Shown here: positions 17,677 through 26,288 of the stretch, piece after piece
Layout of the letters: each line of letters begins with the position of its first letter
Position numbering within the stretch: position 1 is the stretch's first letter
Program-made: the position numbers and the translations under genes
The notes under the pieces: model-generated
What the model saw: the letters and a program-made list of their open reading frames with translations, nothing else
What the model was told of the DNA's origin: nothing
Databases searched by the model: none
Source: Vulcanimicrobiota bacterium
GTDB taxonomy: Bacteria > Vulcanimicrobiota > Vulcanimicrobiia > Vulcanimicrobiales > Vulcanimicrobiaceae
Direction of reading: 5' to 3'
Length of the DNA: 64,000 nt
Assembly (NCBI GenBank): GCA_019232905.1
Contig: JAFANA010000086.1
Span: forward strand, 37,664-101,663

Positions 17677-18270
17677 TTAGCGTATCTGGGCCGTTTCAAC
17701 GACGTTCGGCCCGTCGCGCAGTTCGATTCGCTCGAAGCGTCGCGCGTGCGGAACGAAGAGTTCGCTCGTGCCGTCGCGCGTGGTGACAGAACCTAAGTCG
17801 ATTGTTCCACTCGTGCCGACGCCCTCGACGCTATATGCATGCGAGCCTTCGACGATGACGTAGTACCACGAACGGTCGCGCGCATAGATCACCTTTGCAA
17901 GTGGCCCCGCTCCCGTGAACTGCGCGTGATTGAAGTGGCTGTGCAGCATCGCAACTTGCGCTGGACCATTTGAGGCCGTTGGCGGATGCGGAAGAAGATA
18001 GCCGATGATGAGCGCCGCTGCGGCGGCAAGTGCACCGAGCCACCAAACCGCTCTGCGCGGCGCAATAAACTGCGGCGCGCGTGCATCTGCCGGCAACGGC
18101 GCCGCTTGCGTTTCGCGTTCTAATCCGAGCACGGTCTCTTCGGCCTGACCTAAGCGGCGTAAACAGTCCGCGCAGTTCGCGACGTGCGCCTCTACCCGTT
18201 GCCGTTCCAGCTCGTCGAGCGAGCCGACTGCATAGAGTTCGGCGTTTTCGCCGATGTGCGAATCATTCAT
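17677..18270 (-). CDS. Zinc-finger anti-sigma factor (RskA/ChrR-like), membrane-bound
   Basis: 197 residues. The cytoplasmic N-terminus has the anti-sigma zinc motif HVANCADC (HxxxCxxC, about 29-36). A single membrane helix follows (about 71-92, WWLGALAAAAALIIGYLLP), and the C-terminal part is a periplasmic RskA-like domain. It should hold the adjacent ECF sigma factor inactive until an envelope signal. Its ATG overlaps the stop of the sigma gene (ATGA), typical for sigma/anti-sigma pairs. The four-gene unit begins with a cupredoxin. Confidence 0.9.
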   Translation of the reverse strand: MNDSHIGENAELYAVGSLDELERQRVEAHVANCADCLRRLGQAEETVLGLERETQAAPLPADARAPQFIAPRRAVWWLGALAAAAALIIGYLLPHPPTASNGPAQVAMLHSHFNHAQFTGAGPLAKVIYARDRSWYYVIVEGSHAYSVEGVGTSGTIDLGSVTTRDGTSELFVPHARRFERIELRDGPNVVETAQIR

Positions 18271-18794
18271 CGCAGAGATTCCTTTCCCAGCGCGTCACGC
18301 AGCGTTCGCAAGGCGTTTGATATGCGGCTCTTGATCGTGCCGACCGGCTCGCTCAGCGCTGCTGCGATCTCCGTATGTGTCATTCCGCGATAATACGCAA
18401 GCTGAATCGTTTTGGCTTGTGTCTCACTGAGTTTTGAAAGTGCTTCGGTGACATGAGCGTGTTCGAAAGGATCCGCATCGAGGGTGCTCGTCGCAGGCGG
18501 CGGCTGTTCCGCGAGTAACGCGCGACGCCGCGCGTCGTCGCGAGCTCGCGTAAGCGCCGCATTGCGAACGCATACGACGAGGAACGCCTCGAGATTTCCG
18601 CGTGCGGGCGAGTACGAAGTCCCTTTGCGCCACAGATGCAACAGCACGTCGTGCACGCAATCGTGCGCGAGTTCTTTATCTCGCAGCACGCGAAGCGCAC
18701 TCGTGTACATCCGCGCGCCGAATTGCTGGTAGGCACGCTCGTACGCCGTCGCGTCGCGACGTGCGAACGCTGCTTCCAGCGCCTCGTCCCGCAC
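18267..18794 (-). CDS. ECF-type sigma-70 factor
   Basis: 175 residues from GTG 18794. That start is preferred over ATG 18845 because AAGGAT lies seven bases upstream and overlaps the preceding gene's TAA, a clear re-initiation arrangement. Region 2 (DEALEAAF...QFGARMYTSALRVLRDKELAHDCVHDVLLHLWRK) binds the -10 element; region 4 (LSETQAKTIQLAYYRGMTHTEIAAAL...VGTIKSRISNALRTLRDAL) is the HTH for the -35 element. It should be released from the following anti-sigma factor and drive a small stress regulon. Regulation by a redox or copper cue is an inference from the cupredoxin gene upstream. Confidence 0.92.
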   Translation of the reverse strand: MRDEALEAAFARRDATAYERAYQQFGARMYTSALRVLRDKELAHDCVHDVLLHLWRKGTSYSPARGNLEAFLVVCVRNAALTRARDDARRRALLAEQPPPATSTLDADPFEHAHVTEALSKLSETQAKTIQLAYYRGMTHTEIAAALSEPVGTIKSRISNALRTLRDALGKESLR

Positions 18795-18804
18795 GCGGAA
18801 ATCC

Positions 18805-19689
18805 TTAGGCGAGTGGACGATCCTCGATACGTGCGGCAGCGCCATCGAGTTCCACGGTTCGATAGCCGATCGCATGCAGCAGGTCGTCGTGCGCGAGTGT
18901 CACGGGACCTGGTTTCGGCGCCGTCCCCGGTTTTGGCTGCGGGTACGCCGTGGCTGCGGCGCTCGCGAAACGGATATTCCCTTCGCTGTGCGTGACGATC
19001 TGATGGATATGGCCGTTCAGAATCGTGACGTTGTCGAATTTCTGCAAAAGCGCGAGCGCCTTCGTGCCGTCTTGCGTCGTCCAGCCCCACTCTTCGAAGA
19101 GCGCATAGAGCGGCACGTGCGTGAAAACGACGACCGGTGTACCGGCTTTCACCGGCTGCACGTCTTTGGCGAGCCAATCGAGCTGGTCGTTGCCGAGCAG
19201 TCCCATTTTCTCGAAGTTGAAGACGTTCAAGAGCACGATATAGTGCACGCCGCCGCGATCCCAGGACGCCCATCCGCCGCTCGTCGATTGGGGAATTTTG
19301 AAATTCGAGAGGTAGGGTTTGAAGTCGTTACCGAGGACGTCATGTTCGCCCGGCAGCGCGATCAACGGTGCTTTGAGTTGTGAGAGAATCGCTTTAGCAT
19401 CCGAAAATTGCTGGGCCGTGGATAGGTGGGTGATATCGCCGGTGTGCACGACGAACGCGGGCTGCACGGGCATCGCGTTAATGTTCGCTACGACGGACGT
19501 CAACGTTCCGGCAACGTCGGGATTCGCTGCTTGATGGAATCCGATATGGCTGTCGCTGATTTGTACGAAATCGACCGTGTCGTTCATCGCAGCAACGGCG
19601 CGGCCGGCGAATAGGCCTCCCGCGCTCAAGGTATACGCAATTCCAGCGCCGGTCCATCCGACGTGTTCCAAAAATGACGAACGTTTCAT
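18805..19689 (-). CDS. Metallophosphoesterase (calcineurin-like), exported
   Basis: 294 residues from ATG 19689, whose ATGA overlaps the cupredoxin stop; a GTG further upstream would only add shadow sequence. The N-terminus (MKRSSFLEHVGWTGAGIAYTLSAGGLF) looks like a signal or anchor. Metal-binding blocks are DFVQISDSHIG (DxH), VVHTGDITHL (GD), LPGEHDVL (in place of GNHD), FTHVPLY and LNGHIHQIV (GHxH). The GEHD change replaces the usual Asn ligand with Glu. It is probably a periplasmic phosphodiesterase or phosphatase. It is the second gene of the cupredoxin-sigma operon. Confidence 0.88.
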   Translation of the reverse strand: MKRSSFLEHVGWTGAGIAYTLSAGGLFAGRAVAAMNDTVDFVQISDSHIGFHQAANPDVAGTLTSVVANINAMPVQPAFVVHTGDITHLSTAQQFSDAKAILSQLKAPLIALPGEHDVLGNDFKPYLSNFKIPQSTSGGWASWDRGGVHYIVLLNVFNFEKMGLLGNDQLDWLAKDVQPVKAGTPVVVFTHVPLYALFEEWGWTTQDGTKALALLQKFDNVTILNGHIHQIVTHSEGNIRFASAAATAYPQPKPGTAPKPGPVTLAHDDLLHAIGYRTVELDGAAARIEDRPLA

Positions 19690-20006
19690 GGCGTTACCGA
19701 TTTCACGACGATCGTGCCTTTCATGAATGGATGCATCTCGCAAAAGTACGCGTAGGTACCGGGCTTCGTAAACGTATGGCGCCACACGCCGTTGGTGTCG
19801 AGGCCTTTCGAGTCGAACGTCCCGTCGGTCGCCGTTACCGTATGCGCGTCGTCATCTTGGTTGACGAACGTGACCGTTTGCCCCGCGGAGATCGTAAGCC
19901 GCGTCGGTGCGTACGCGTCGTCCTTAATGACGACCGTCGGCGTCGACGCGGGCGCGGCCGTCGCGCCCACGAGCGCGACGAGCAGACAGAGCATCAAGTG
20001 TCTCAT
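19686..20006 (-). CDS. Cupredoxin (plastocyanin/amicyanin-like), exported
   Basis: 106 residues. A signal peptide (about 1-20) is followed by a compact cupredoxin domain. Type-1 copper ligands are visible as His in DDDAHTVTA (about 60) and the late CEMHPFM (Cys, His, Met, about 89-95). Such proteins carry single electrons in the periplasm. It is the first gene of an operon whose members overlap or nearly touch: cupredoxin, phosphoesterase, ECF sigma, anti-sigma. The partner redox enzyme is not in the window. Confidence 0.92.
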   Translation of the reverse strand: MRHLMLCLLVALVGATAAPASTPTVVIKDDAYAPTRLTISAGQTVTFVNQDDDAHTVTATDGTFDSKGLDTNGVWRHTFTKPGTYAYFCEMHPFMKGTIVVKSVTP

Positions 20007-20114
20007 GCACTACCGTATGCGTAGGGCGTGCATCCGGTTCGCGGGGTTTAGAGATTAAGTAACCACTTGCTCGGCTTATGGGCAACGGCGTCCGGGGCGT
20101 GGTAAGGTTCTTTC

Positions 20115-20600
20115 ATGGCTGCAACACTGACGCAAAAGATCAAGCCCTTTCTGTGGTTCAACGATAACGCCGAAGAAGCCGTGAATTTTTATGTGTCGAT
20201 CTTCCCCGGAGCAGCGATCACGGACGTGAGCCGCTACGGTGAATCGGGACCGGGCGATGCGGGCAGAGTCATGACGATGTCATTCAATCTGCTCGGCATG
20301 GATTTTCTTGCGCTCAACGGCGGCGAATGGGAACAGGCGCCGCACCCGGCTTTTATGGTGGATTGCGAAACGCAAGACGAAGTCGATCACTATTGGGAGC
20401 GCCTGTCGGAAGGCGGGCAGGAACAGCCCTGCGGATGGCTTCGCGATAAATTCGGCACGGAGTGGAACATCGTGCCGGCCGCTCTCCCCGAACTGCTCGG
20501 CGGTCCCGATCGGGAGAAAGCCGAGCGCGTCATGAAAGCCATGCTGCAAATGGGCAAACTCGATATCGCCGCGCTGCGGGCCGCTGCCGATAACGGTTAA
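20115..20600 (+). CDS. VOC-superfamily PhnB-like protein
   Basis: 161 residues. QKIKPFLWFNDNAEEAVNFYVSIFP is the standard start of the PhnB/3-demethylubiquinone-methyltransferase-like VOC family (PF06983), and GWLRDKFGTEWNIVPAALPEL closes the fold. No enzymatic function is established for most members. AAGG lies six bases before the ATG. The stop shares four bases with the convergent flavoprotein gene (TTAA). Confidence 0.9.
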   Translation: MAATLTQKIKPFLWFNDNAEEAVNFYVSIFPGAAITDVSRYGESGPGDAGRVMTMSFNLLGMDFLALNGGEWEQAPHPAFMVDCETQDEVDHYWERLSEGGQEQPCGWLRDKFGTEWNIVPAALPELLGGPDREKAERVMKAMLQMGKLDIAALRAAADNG

Positions 20601-21916
20601 AGCATATAGGCGATGTCCGACGTGTAGGTCGGATAGGCGTAAATCATATCGCGCAGCTGCGCTGCCGGGATACGGTGACGAATAGCGAGCGTAAACACAT
20701 TGATCAGTTCTTCCGTACCCGGGCCGAGGAAATGCGCGCCGAGCACGCGATCCTCGGCCTTGTGCACGAACAGCTTGTAGGCTGCGTACCGTTCACCGAT
20801 GCGGCGGTATGAATACCAGCTCGACATGTCGCCGCCCTTGATTTCGACGCCGTCGCCCACGTCGTCGACACCGACTGCGGCGAGCACGGGGTTCGAGAAC
20901 ACGAGCGACGGTATCGTCGAGAAGTCCGCTTCACGGTGATTGCCGTGAAGCATATTCGCCACCACGATTTCTCCGGTAAACGAGCCGACGGGCGTGAGCG
21001 GCGGTCCGCCGGAATCGGCCGAATCGCCCGCTGCGTACACGTTCGGATTGGACGTGCTCTGCAAGAACGCGTTGACCGTTACGCCTCTCTTCGAGCGCTG
21101 CACGTTTCCGCGTTCGAGATCGAGGTCGTCGATCTCGGGTACGCGGCCCGCGCCGTGCACGACCATGTCGCCGGTGAAGCTCGCGCGATCCGTTTGAACC
21201 GTCAATCCGTCAGCGGTGCGTTCTACGCCGCGGACTTGCGAGTTGAGCTCGATCGTAATCCCCGCGTCGCGTGACGCATCGACCAGTCGTGACACGAGGT
21301 CCGCATCAAATTGTGGGAGCGCCCGCGCACCGCGGTGGAGAATTGTCGCATCGGCGCCGTAGCGCGCGACGAGATGGGCGAACTCAAATGAAATGTATCC
21401 GCCCCCGATAAAGACGATCCGTCGCGGCAGCGCATCAAGATTGAGGAATTGCTCGCTCGTCGTGATGTACGCTTCCCCGGGAATTCCAAGCGTGACGGGA
21501 CGCGACCCGGCTCCCAGCACGATGTTTGTTGCTCGCAGTGCGTCGCCGTTCACGGCAATCGTCGACGGATCGCTGAAGCGCGCCTCGCCGTGAAAGCAAG
21601 TGATGCCGGCGTCACGATACGACGCTTCTCGCTCTCCCGGGACCGGATCGGTAAACGTGCGCTTAAAACGCATCAACTGCGGCCAGTCCACCGCGAGCGC
21701 TCCCTGTAAGACGTTTCCGATGTCATGGCGCCGGTGTACGATCTCTTCCGGTCCGACCAGCACCTTTTTCGGGTCGCACCCGCGCAACGCGCACGTTCCG
21801 CCGAACGGCCGTTTGTCGACGATTGCAACCCGGCGTCCCGCCTGCGCGCAGCCGAGTGCTACGGTCGAACCGGCGGCTCCCGTTCCGATAACGACGACAT
21901 CGAACTCTTGCGTCAC
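20597..21916 (-). CDS. FAD/NAD(P)-dependent disulfide oxidoreductase (glutathione-reductase family)
   Basis: 439 residues from a GTG that overlaps the upstream stop (GTGA). The N-terminal FAD fold (VVVIGTGAAGSTVALG) is followed by the redox motif GGTCALRGCDPKKV with Cys42 and Cys47 in CxxxxC spacing. An internal NAD(P) motif (IVFIGGGYISFEFAHL, about 168-184) and a second FAD motif (NVYAAGDSADSGGPPLTPV) follow, then a dimerisation domain. The usual C-terminal HPT...E motif of glutathione reductase reads YAYPTYTSD here, so the His-Glu base pair is missing. The substrate disulfide is unknown. It is translationally coupled to an M48 protease. Confidence 0.9.
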   Translation of the reverse strand: MTQEFDVVVIGTGAAGSTVALGCAQAGRRVAIVDKRPFGGTCALRGCDPKKVLVGPEEIVHRRHDIGNVLQGALAVDWPQLMRFKRTFTDPVPGEREASYRDAGITCFHGEARFSDPSTIAVNGDALRATNIVLGAGSRPVTLGIPGEAYITTSEQFLNLDALPRRIVFIGGGYISFEFAHLVARYGADATILHRGARALPQFDADLVSRLVDASRDAGITIELNSQVRGVERTADGLTVQTDRASFTGDMVVHGAGRVPEIDDLDLERGNVQRSKRGVTVNAFLQSTSNPNVYAAGDSADSGGPPLTPVGSFTGEIVVANMLHGNHREADFSTIPSLVFSNPVLAAVGVDDVGDGVEIKGGDMSSWYSYRRIGERYAAYKLFVHKAEDRVLGAHFLGPGTEELINVFTLAIRHRIPAAQLRDMIYAYPTYTSDIAYML

Positions 21917-23094
21917 GACGCCGTCTCCAGCTCGGCGATGCGTTTTCCCAAACTGGGGTGCGTGCCGAAGAAGAACTCATACCATCCCGGGACGTCCTCT
22001 TCCGCGAGATTCTGATCGCGCAACCGGCGAAACGCCGCCGCACCCGCTTGCGCATCGTTCGTTGCCGCAAGGGCAAACCGGTCTGCGGCCCACTCGCGCG
22101 AACGCGAGAAGCCCGCGAGTGCCGGGCGTAGAATCTGCGTGCCTGCGCCGAGCAGTGCGGCGATGCGCGCGATCCGCAACGTTTCTTCCTCATCGGCCGA
22201 ACGATCGACCAGCGCAACTGCAGCGAGCAGCAACCCCGTCGCAACTTCCGCGGCAACAATCAAGCGCCACGTGTCGCGCGTCACATAATGGCCTAACTCG
22301 TGTGCGATGACGAACTCGATTTCGTCCGGTGAAAAATTATCGATCAGCGTGTCGCCGAGCACGATACGGTGCGTGCGTGCGATCCCGGCAACGAAGGCGT
22401 TCGCCTTCCGGGTTTGCCGGCTCATATCCATGCGTAGAATCTCGGCATCGCCGACGCCGAAACGGGATGCGAGTGCGCGCAGGCGCACTTCGAGCGGTCC
22501 TTCGAGCCGTTCGAACGTGTTGAACAGCGGAAGAATGTAGACCGGCACGATAACGTTTGCGAGCACATAGAGCGGAAACGCGGCCGCGGTTGCGACGAAG
22601 GGCCACGATCGCGGGAAGCGCCGGACGAGCGTCGCGGCAAGTGCGGCGAGCAGCGCGGTCACCACTGCCTCAATCGCCGTCGATTTCGCCCAATCCCCGG
22701 TGTATGATTTCAAGGATTGTTCGCTCAAGCCGTAGCGGTGCTCGATGCGAAACCCTTCGGCGATCGACACGGGCAGTTCGGCAACGGCGCCCGCGACCGA
22801 AGCGAGAGCAGCAAACGCGGGTGGGCGCGCCCACCGTGGAAGCGGCGAGACGACGCGTGCAGCCGTCGTGCCGAGAGGGCCATAGGCAAATGCCAAACCT
22901 GCCGCCGTCGAACGAATAACGTCGCTGACCGCAAGTGTGCGCCGCGTGCGTCCGTACGTACTCGCGTTACCGTTCGCATGCGCGAGAGCGCGCGGCTCAT
23001 TACGTGCAACGCCGAGCGCCTCGATCGTGCGAATCGCGGCGTAGCCGGCAATTGCGCCGGTCGCGAGTCCAATCACCAACGTGCGGAGCTTCAT
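21913..23094 (-). CDS. M48 family membrane zinc metalloprotease (Ste24/HtpX-like)
   Basis: 393 residues from ATG 23094; an earlier in-frame start would run into the divergent monooxygenase gene. Several membrane helices (about 3-22, 85-110, 145-170, 180-200) precede the catalytic region. The zinc motif HELGH is at 265-269, with a third-ligand region near SREWAADRFAL (EWAAD). The FVAGIARTHRIVLGDTLI segment is typical of Ste24-like M48 enzymes. It probably cuts damaged or specific membrane proteins. Its stop overlaps the GTG of the flavoprotein, so both form an operon; the pairing is not one I recognise. Confidence 0.9.
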   Translation of the reverse strand: MKLRTLVIGLATGAIAGYAAIRTIEALGVARNEPRALAHANGNASTYGRTRRTLAVSDVIRSTAAGLAFAYGPLGTTAARVVSPLPRWARPPAFAALASVAGAVAELPVSIAEGFRIEHRYGLSEQSLKSYTGDWAKSTAIEAVVTALLAALAATLVRRFPRSWPFVATAAAFPLYVLANVIVPVYILPLFNTFERLEGPLEVRLRALASRFGVGDAEILRMDMSRQTRKANAFVAGIARTHRIVLGDTLIDNFSPDEIEFVIAHELGHYVTRDTWRLIVAAEVATGLLLAAVALVDRSADEEETLRIARIAALLGAGTQILRPALAGFSRSREWAADRFALAATNDAQAGAAAFRRLRDQNLAEEDVPGWYEFFFGTHPSLGKRIAELETAS

Positions 23095-23152
23095 GAGTAG
23101 CGTCTTCCCCCTAAATGGCCGCGGATACTCGTAGCGAATAGAGCGTTCGACG

Positions 23153-24604
23153 ATGGCTTCCACCGATCTCGACATCATAATCGCCGGCGCCGGACTCTCG
23201 GGAATCGCGGCAGGCTATTACGTGCAGTCACGTCTCCCCGGCCGTTCGTATCGGATTCTCGAAGCACGCGACGCCATCGGCGGCACGTGGGATCTGTTCG
23301 TCTATCCGGGTGTGCGCTCGGATTCCGACATGCACACGCTCGGCTATAGTTTCCGGCCGTGGCGTGGCGACATTGCGCTCGCGGACGGTCCTTCAATTAA
23401 AGCATATATTGCCGAAACCGCGCGTGAACTCGGTATCGACCGCAACATTCGTTACCGCCGGCGCGTCGTGCGCGCACAGTGGTCGTCGCAAACGGCGCGA
23501 TGGACGCTTGACGTCGAGGCGGATTCGGCAATCGAAACGTACACGTGCCGGTTCCTTTCGATGTGCAGCGGCTATTACAATTACGAACGTGGACACTTGC
23601 CGCAGTGGACTGGTGTCGAGCGTTATCGCGGAACGATCGTGCATCCGCAGGCGTGGCCCCGGCACTTGGATTGCACGGGCAAGCGTGTGATCGTGATCGG
23701 CAGCGGCGCTACCGCCGTGACGCTCGTGCCTGCGCTTGCGAAGACCGCATCGCACGTCACGATGGTGCAACGCTCGCCGGGATACATCGTCTCCTTACCG
23801 CAACGCGATGCGCTTGCACGCGCGCTCAATACAATTCTGCCGTCAGGGCTGGCCCATGCCGCCGTGCGTTGGAAGAACGTCGCGCGTCAGATGTTGTATT
23901 ACAGCTTGATGCGCCGGTATCCTGAATTCGCCAGGAACAACATCAAGAAGATGACGCGAAGGGAACTTGGAACGGCCTGCGACGTCGATCGTCACTTCAC
24001 GCCGAAGTACAATCCGTGGGACCAGCGCCTCTGCTTCGTGCCGAACAGCGATCTCTTTGCGTCTATTCGCAGCGGGAAAGCGTCGGTCGTGACCGATTCC
24101 ATCGACGAATTCACGGAACACGGCGTGCGTTTGGCTTCGGGAGAAACGCATGATGCGGACATTATCGTCACGGCGACGGGTCTCGACGTCCAATTACTCG
24201 GGGCCACCGAGATACGGATCGACGGAAGGCGCGTTTCTCCGTCCGAGTTCATTTCGTACAAAGGCATGATGTTCTGCGGCGTTCCAAATTTTTCGCTCGC
24301 ACTCGGGTATACCAACGCGTCGTGGACGCTCAAATGCGAGCTCACGGCAAGGTATGTCTGCCGCCTCGTCCGTTATATGGACCGCAGGGGATATGCATAT
24401 TGCGTTCCTTCGCCGCCGGATCCGTCACTCGCAACGGAGCCGGCGATTTCGCTGACCTCGGGCTATATCAAACGCGCCGAACACCTGTTGCCGAAGCAAG
24501 GATCGCGAAAACCGTGGAAGCTGTACCAAAACTACGCGCTCGATCTCGCATCGCTGCAGTTCGGCCGCCTCGATGACGGCGTAATGGTTTTTGCGCGCGC
24601 ATGA
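23153..24604 (+). CDS. Flavin monooxygenase, Baeyer-Villiger type
   Basis: 483 residues. The FAD motif AGAGLSGIAAGYY (about 11-23) and the GGTWDLFVYPGVRSDSD block are typical. YRGTIVHPQAWP at 158-169 fits the Baeyer-Villiger fingerprint FxGxxxHxxxWP with Tyr for Phe. A second Rossmann motif (VIVIGSGATAVTLVPAL, about 178-194) binds NADPH. It should insert oxygen into a ketone or oxidise a heteroatom. It heads a three-gene operon joined by ATGA overlaps with an SDR and an alpha/beta hydrolase, a combination that could oxidise an alcohol to a ketone, make an ester and cleave it. Confidence 0.93.
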   Translation: MASTDLDIIIAGAGLSGIAAGYYVQSRLPGRSYRILEARDAIGGTWDLFVYPGVRSDSDMHTLGYSFRPWRGDIALADGPSIKAYIAETARELGIDRNIRYRRRVVRAQWSSQTARWTLDVEADSAIETYTCRFLSMCSGYYNYERGHLPQWTGVERYRGTIVHPQAWPRHLDCTGKRVIVIGSGATAVTLVPALAKTASHVTMVQRSPGYIVSLPQRDALARALNTILPSGLAHAAVRWKNVARQMLYYSLMRRYPEFARNNIKKMTRRELGTACDVDRHFTPKYNPWDQRLCFVPNSDLFASIRSGKASVVTDSIDEFTEHGVRLASGETHDADIIVTATGLDVQLLGATEIRIDGRRVSPSEFISYKGMMFCGVPNFSLALGYTNASWTLKCELTARYVCRLVRYMDRRGYAYCVPSPPDPSLATEPAISLTSGYIKRAEHLLPKQGSRKPWKLYQNYALDLASLQFGRLDDGVMVFARA

Positions 24605-25428
24605 ATCACGCAAAGCCGTATGACTTCAAGGGCCGGACGGCCGTCATCACCGGCGCCGCGAGCGGCATCGGTCGCGCACTCGCGATTGCGCTTGCCGCGC
24701 GCGGAGCACACTTGGCGCTCGTCGATCGGAACGAGGCGCAGCTTGCGCAAACCGTGCGATTTGCGTCGGGTTCCGGCGTTCGAATCAGTTCGCATCTCGT
24801 CGATTTAGCCGACGCTTCTTCGATCGCCGCGTTGCCGGCGATCGTTTCGGAAACGCATCCGGACGTCGATATCGTCGTCAATAACGCCGGCGTCGCGCTG
24901 GGCGGTCTCTTCGAGCAGGTTGAACCGCGCGATTTTGACTGGCTGTTCGACATCAATTTCTGGGGCGTCGTACGCATGACGCGCGCGTTCTTACCGAAAC
25001 TCCGCAAGAGCGACGACGCGGTGCTCGCGAACGTGTCGAGCATTTTCGGCATCATCGCACCGCCGGCGCAAACGGCGTATTCCGCAAGTAAGTTCGCCGT
25101 GCGAGGATTCAGTCAATCGCTTCGTGCCGAGCTTTCCGGTACGAACGTTGCCGTGACGGTCATTTATCCGGGCGGCGTCGCCACATCGATTGCCGCAACC
25201 GCGCGCGAACCGATGGGCACGACGCCCGAGCAGCGCGAGCGAAACAAACGCTTGTGGCAGAAAATGTTGAGAATGCCGCCAGAAGAGGCCGCCGCAATCA
25301 TCGTACGCGGAATCGAACGGCGGCGCGCCCGCATCCTCGTCGGGAACGACGCGAAGATCGCGGCGATCGCCGAACGCTGTGCCCCCGTCTCCTACGGAAG
25401 ATTGCTACGCCTCTTGAACCGCCGATGA
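24601..25428 (+). CDS. Short-chain dehydrogenase/reductase
   Basis: 275 residues. The cofactor motif TGAASGIGRALA (about 17-28), VVNNAGVALGG and the catalytic YSASK (Tyr/Lys) with upstream NVSSIFG Ser are all intact, as in classical SDRs. The ATG overlaps the monooxygenase stop by four bases and its own stop overlaps the next gene in the same way. It likely supplies or removes the ketone used by the Baeyer-Villiger enzyme. Related mymA-type clusters in actinobacteria have FMO, SDR and hydrolase genes together. Confidence 0.93.
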   Translation: MNHAKPYDFKGRTAVITGAASGIGRALAIALAARGAHLALVDRNEAQLAQTVRFASGSGVRISSHLVDLADASSIAALPAIVSETHPDVDIVVNNAGVALGGLFEQVEPRDFDWLFDINFWGVVRMTRAFLPKLRKSDDAVLANVSSIFGIIAPPAQTAYSASKFAVRGFSQSLRAELSGTNVAVTVIYPGGVATSIAATAREPMGTTPEQRERNKRLWQKMLRMPPEEAAAIIVRGIERRRARILVGNDAKIAAIAERCAPVSYGRLLRLLNRR

Positions 25429-26288
25429 TCTCCCGGCGCGTTGAACGCTTGGTGCCGCCGGCCGGCTCGTTCGTGGACGTGGACGGCGCGCGCGTTCATT
25501 ACGTCGACCGCGGTGAAGGCCGGCCGGTCGTGATGATTCATGGCCTCGCGGGCGTGCTCCAGAACTTCACCCATTCACTGGTCGATCGTCTTGCCGAGAA
25601 TTCACGCGTGATTGTCTTGGATCGCCCGGGAGCCGGATATTCCATACGGCACGACGGTACATCGGCCGGTCTGCGCACCCAAGCCGCAACGATTGCGTCG
25701 TTCATTCGGGCGCTTGGGCTCGAGCGTCCGCTCGTCGTCGGTCATTCCCTCGGAGGCGCGATCGCGCTGGCGCTTGCGCTCGATTTCCCCGAAGTCCCGC
25801 GCGCCCTCGCGCTCATCGCGCCGCTGACACAGGCGGCGCAGCGCGCACCGAAACCATTTCGCACGCTCGAAATTTCATCACCATGGATGCGCAGACTCGT
25901 TGCGCATACCGTCGCTGTTCCGCTGTCGATGTTCCGGGCTCGCGACGCCGTTCGAGGCATTTTTGCACCCGAACCCGTTCCAGCCGATTTTGCGACGGCC
26001 GGCGGCGGCTTGTTAGGTTTACGTCCCATGCACTTTTATCACGCGTCGAGCGATTTGATCGCCGCGCGCGACGACATGCCGCACCTCGTGCAGCGCTACG
26101 GCGAGCTGCAACTTCCCGTTCACATCCTCTTCGGAATGCAGGACGCGGTCTTATCGTATGAACGGCACGCGGAACCGCTGCGATCGCAAATCCCGCACGT
26201 CGCCATCACACTCGTCCGCGGCGGCCATATGCTTCCGGTCACTCAACCCGACGTCGTCGCACCATTCTTGGTCTCATGCGCAACGTAG
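25425..26288 (+). CDS. Alpha/beta hydrolase
   Basis: 287 residues from ATG 25425, chosen for the ATGA overlap with the SDR stop; upstream in-frame sequence is Arg-rich shadow. VDVDGARVHYVDRGEGRPVVMIHG gives the oxyanion HG region, GHSLGGAIALA the nucleophile elbow, FGMQDAVLS the acid and RGGHMLPVTQP the catalytic His. It is likely an esterase or lactonase acting on the product of the monooxygenase. Its end overlaps the convergent di-iron protein gene by 46 bases. Confidence 0.9.
   Translation: MISRRVERLVPPAGSFVDVDGARVHYVDRGEGRPVVMIHGLAGVLQNFTHSLVDRLAENSRVIVLDRPGAGYSIRHDGTSAGLRTQAATIASFIRALGLERPLVVGHSLGGAIALALALDFPEVPRALALIAPLTQAAQRAPKPFRTLEISSPWMRRLVAHTVAVPLSMFRARDAVRGIFAPEPVPADFATAGGGLLGLRPMHFYHASSDLIAARDDMPHLVQRYGELQLPVHILFGMQDAVLSYERHAEPLRSQIPHVAITLVRGGHMLPVTQPDVVAPFLVSCAT

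Noticed and set aside
18795..18845. Longer start (ATG 18845) for the ECF sigma factor
   Set aside because: It lacks a ribosome site, while the GTG at 18794 has AAGGAT at ideal spacing over the upstream stop codon.
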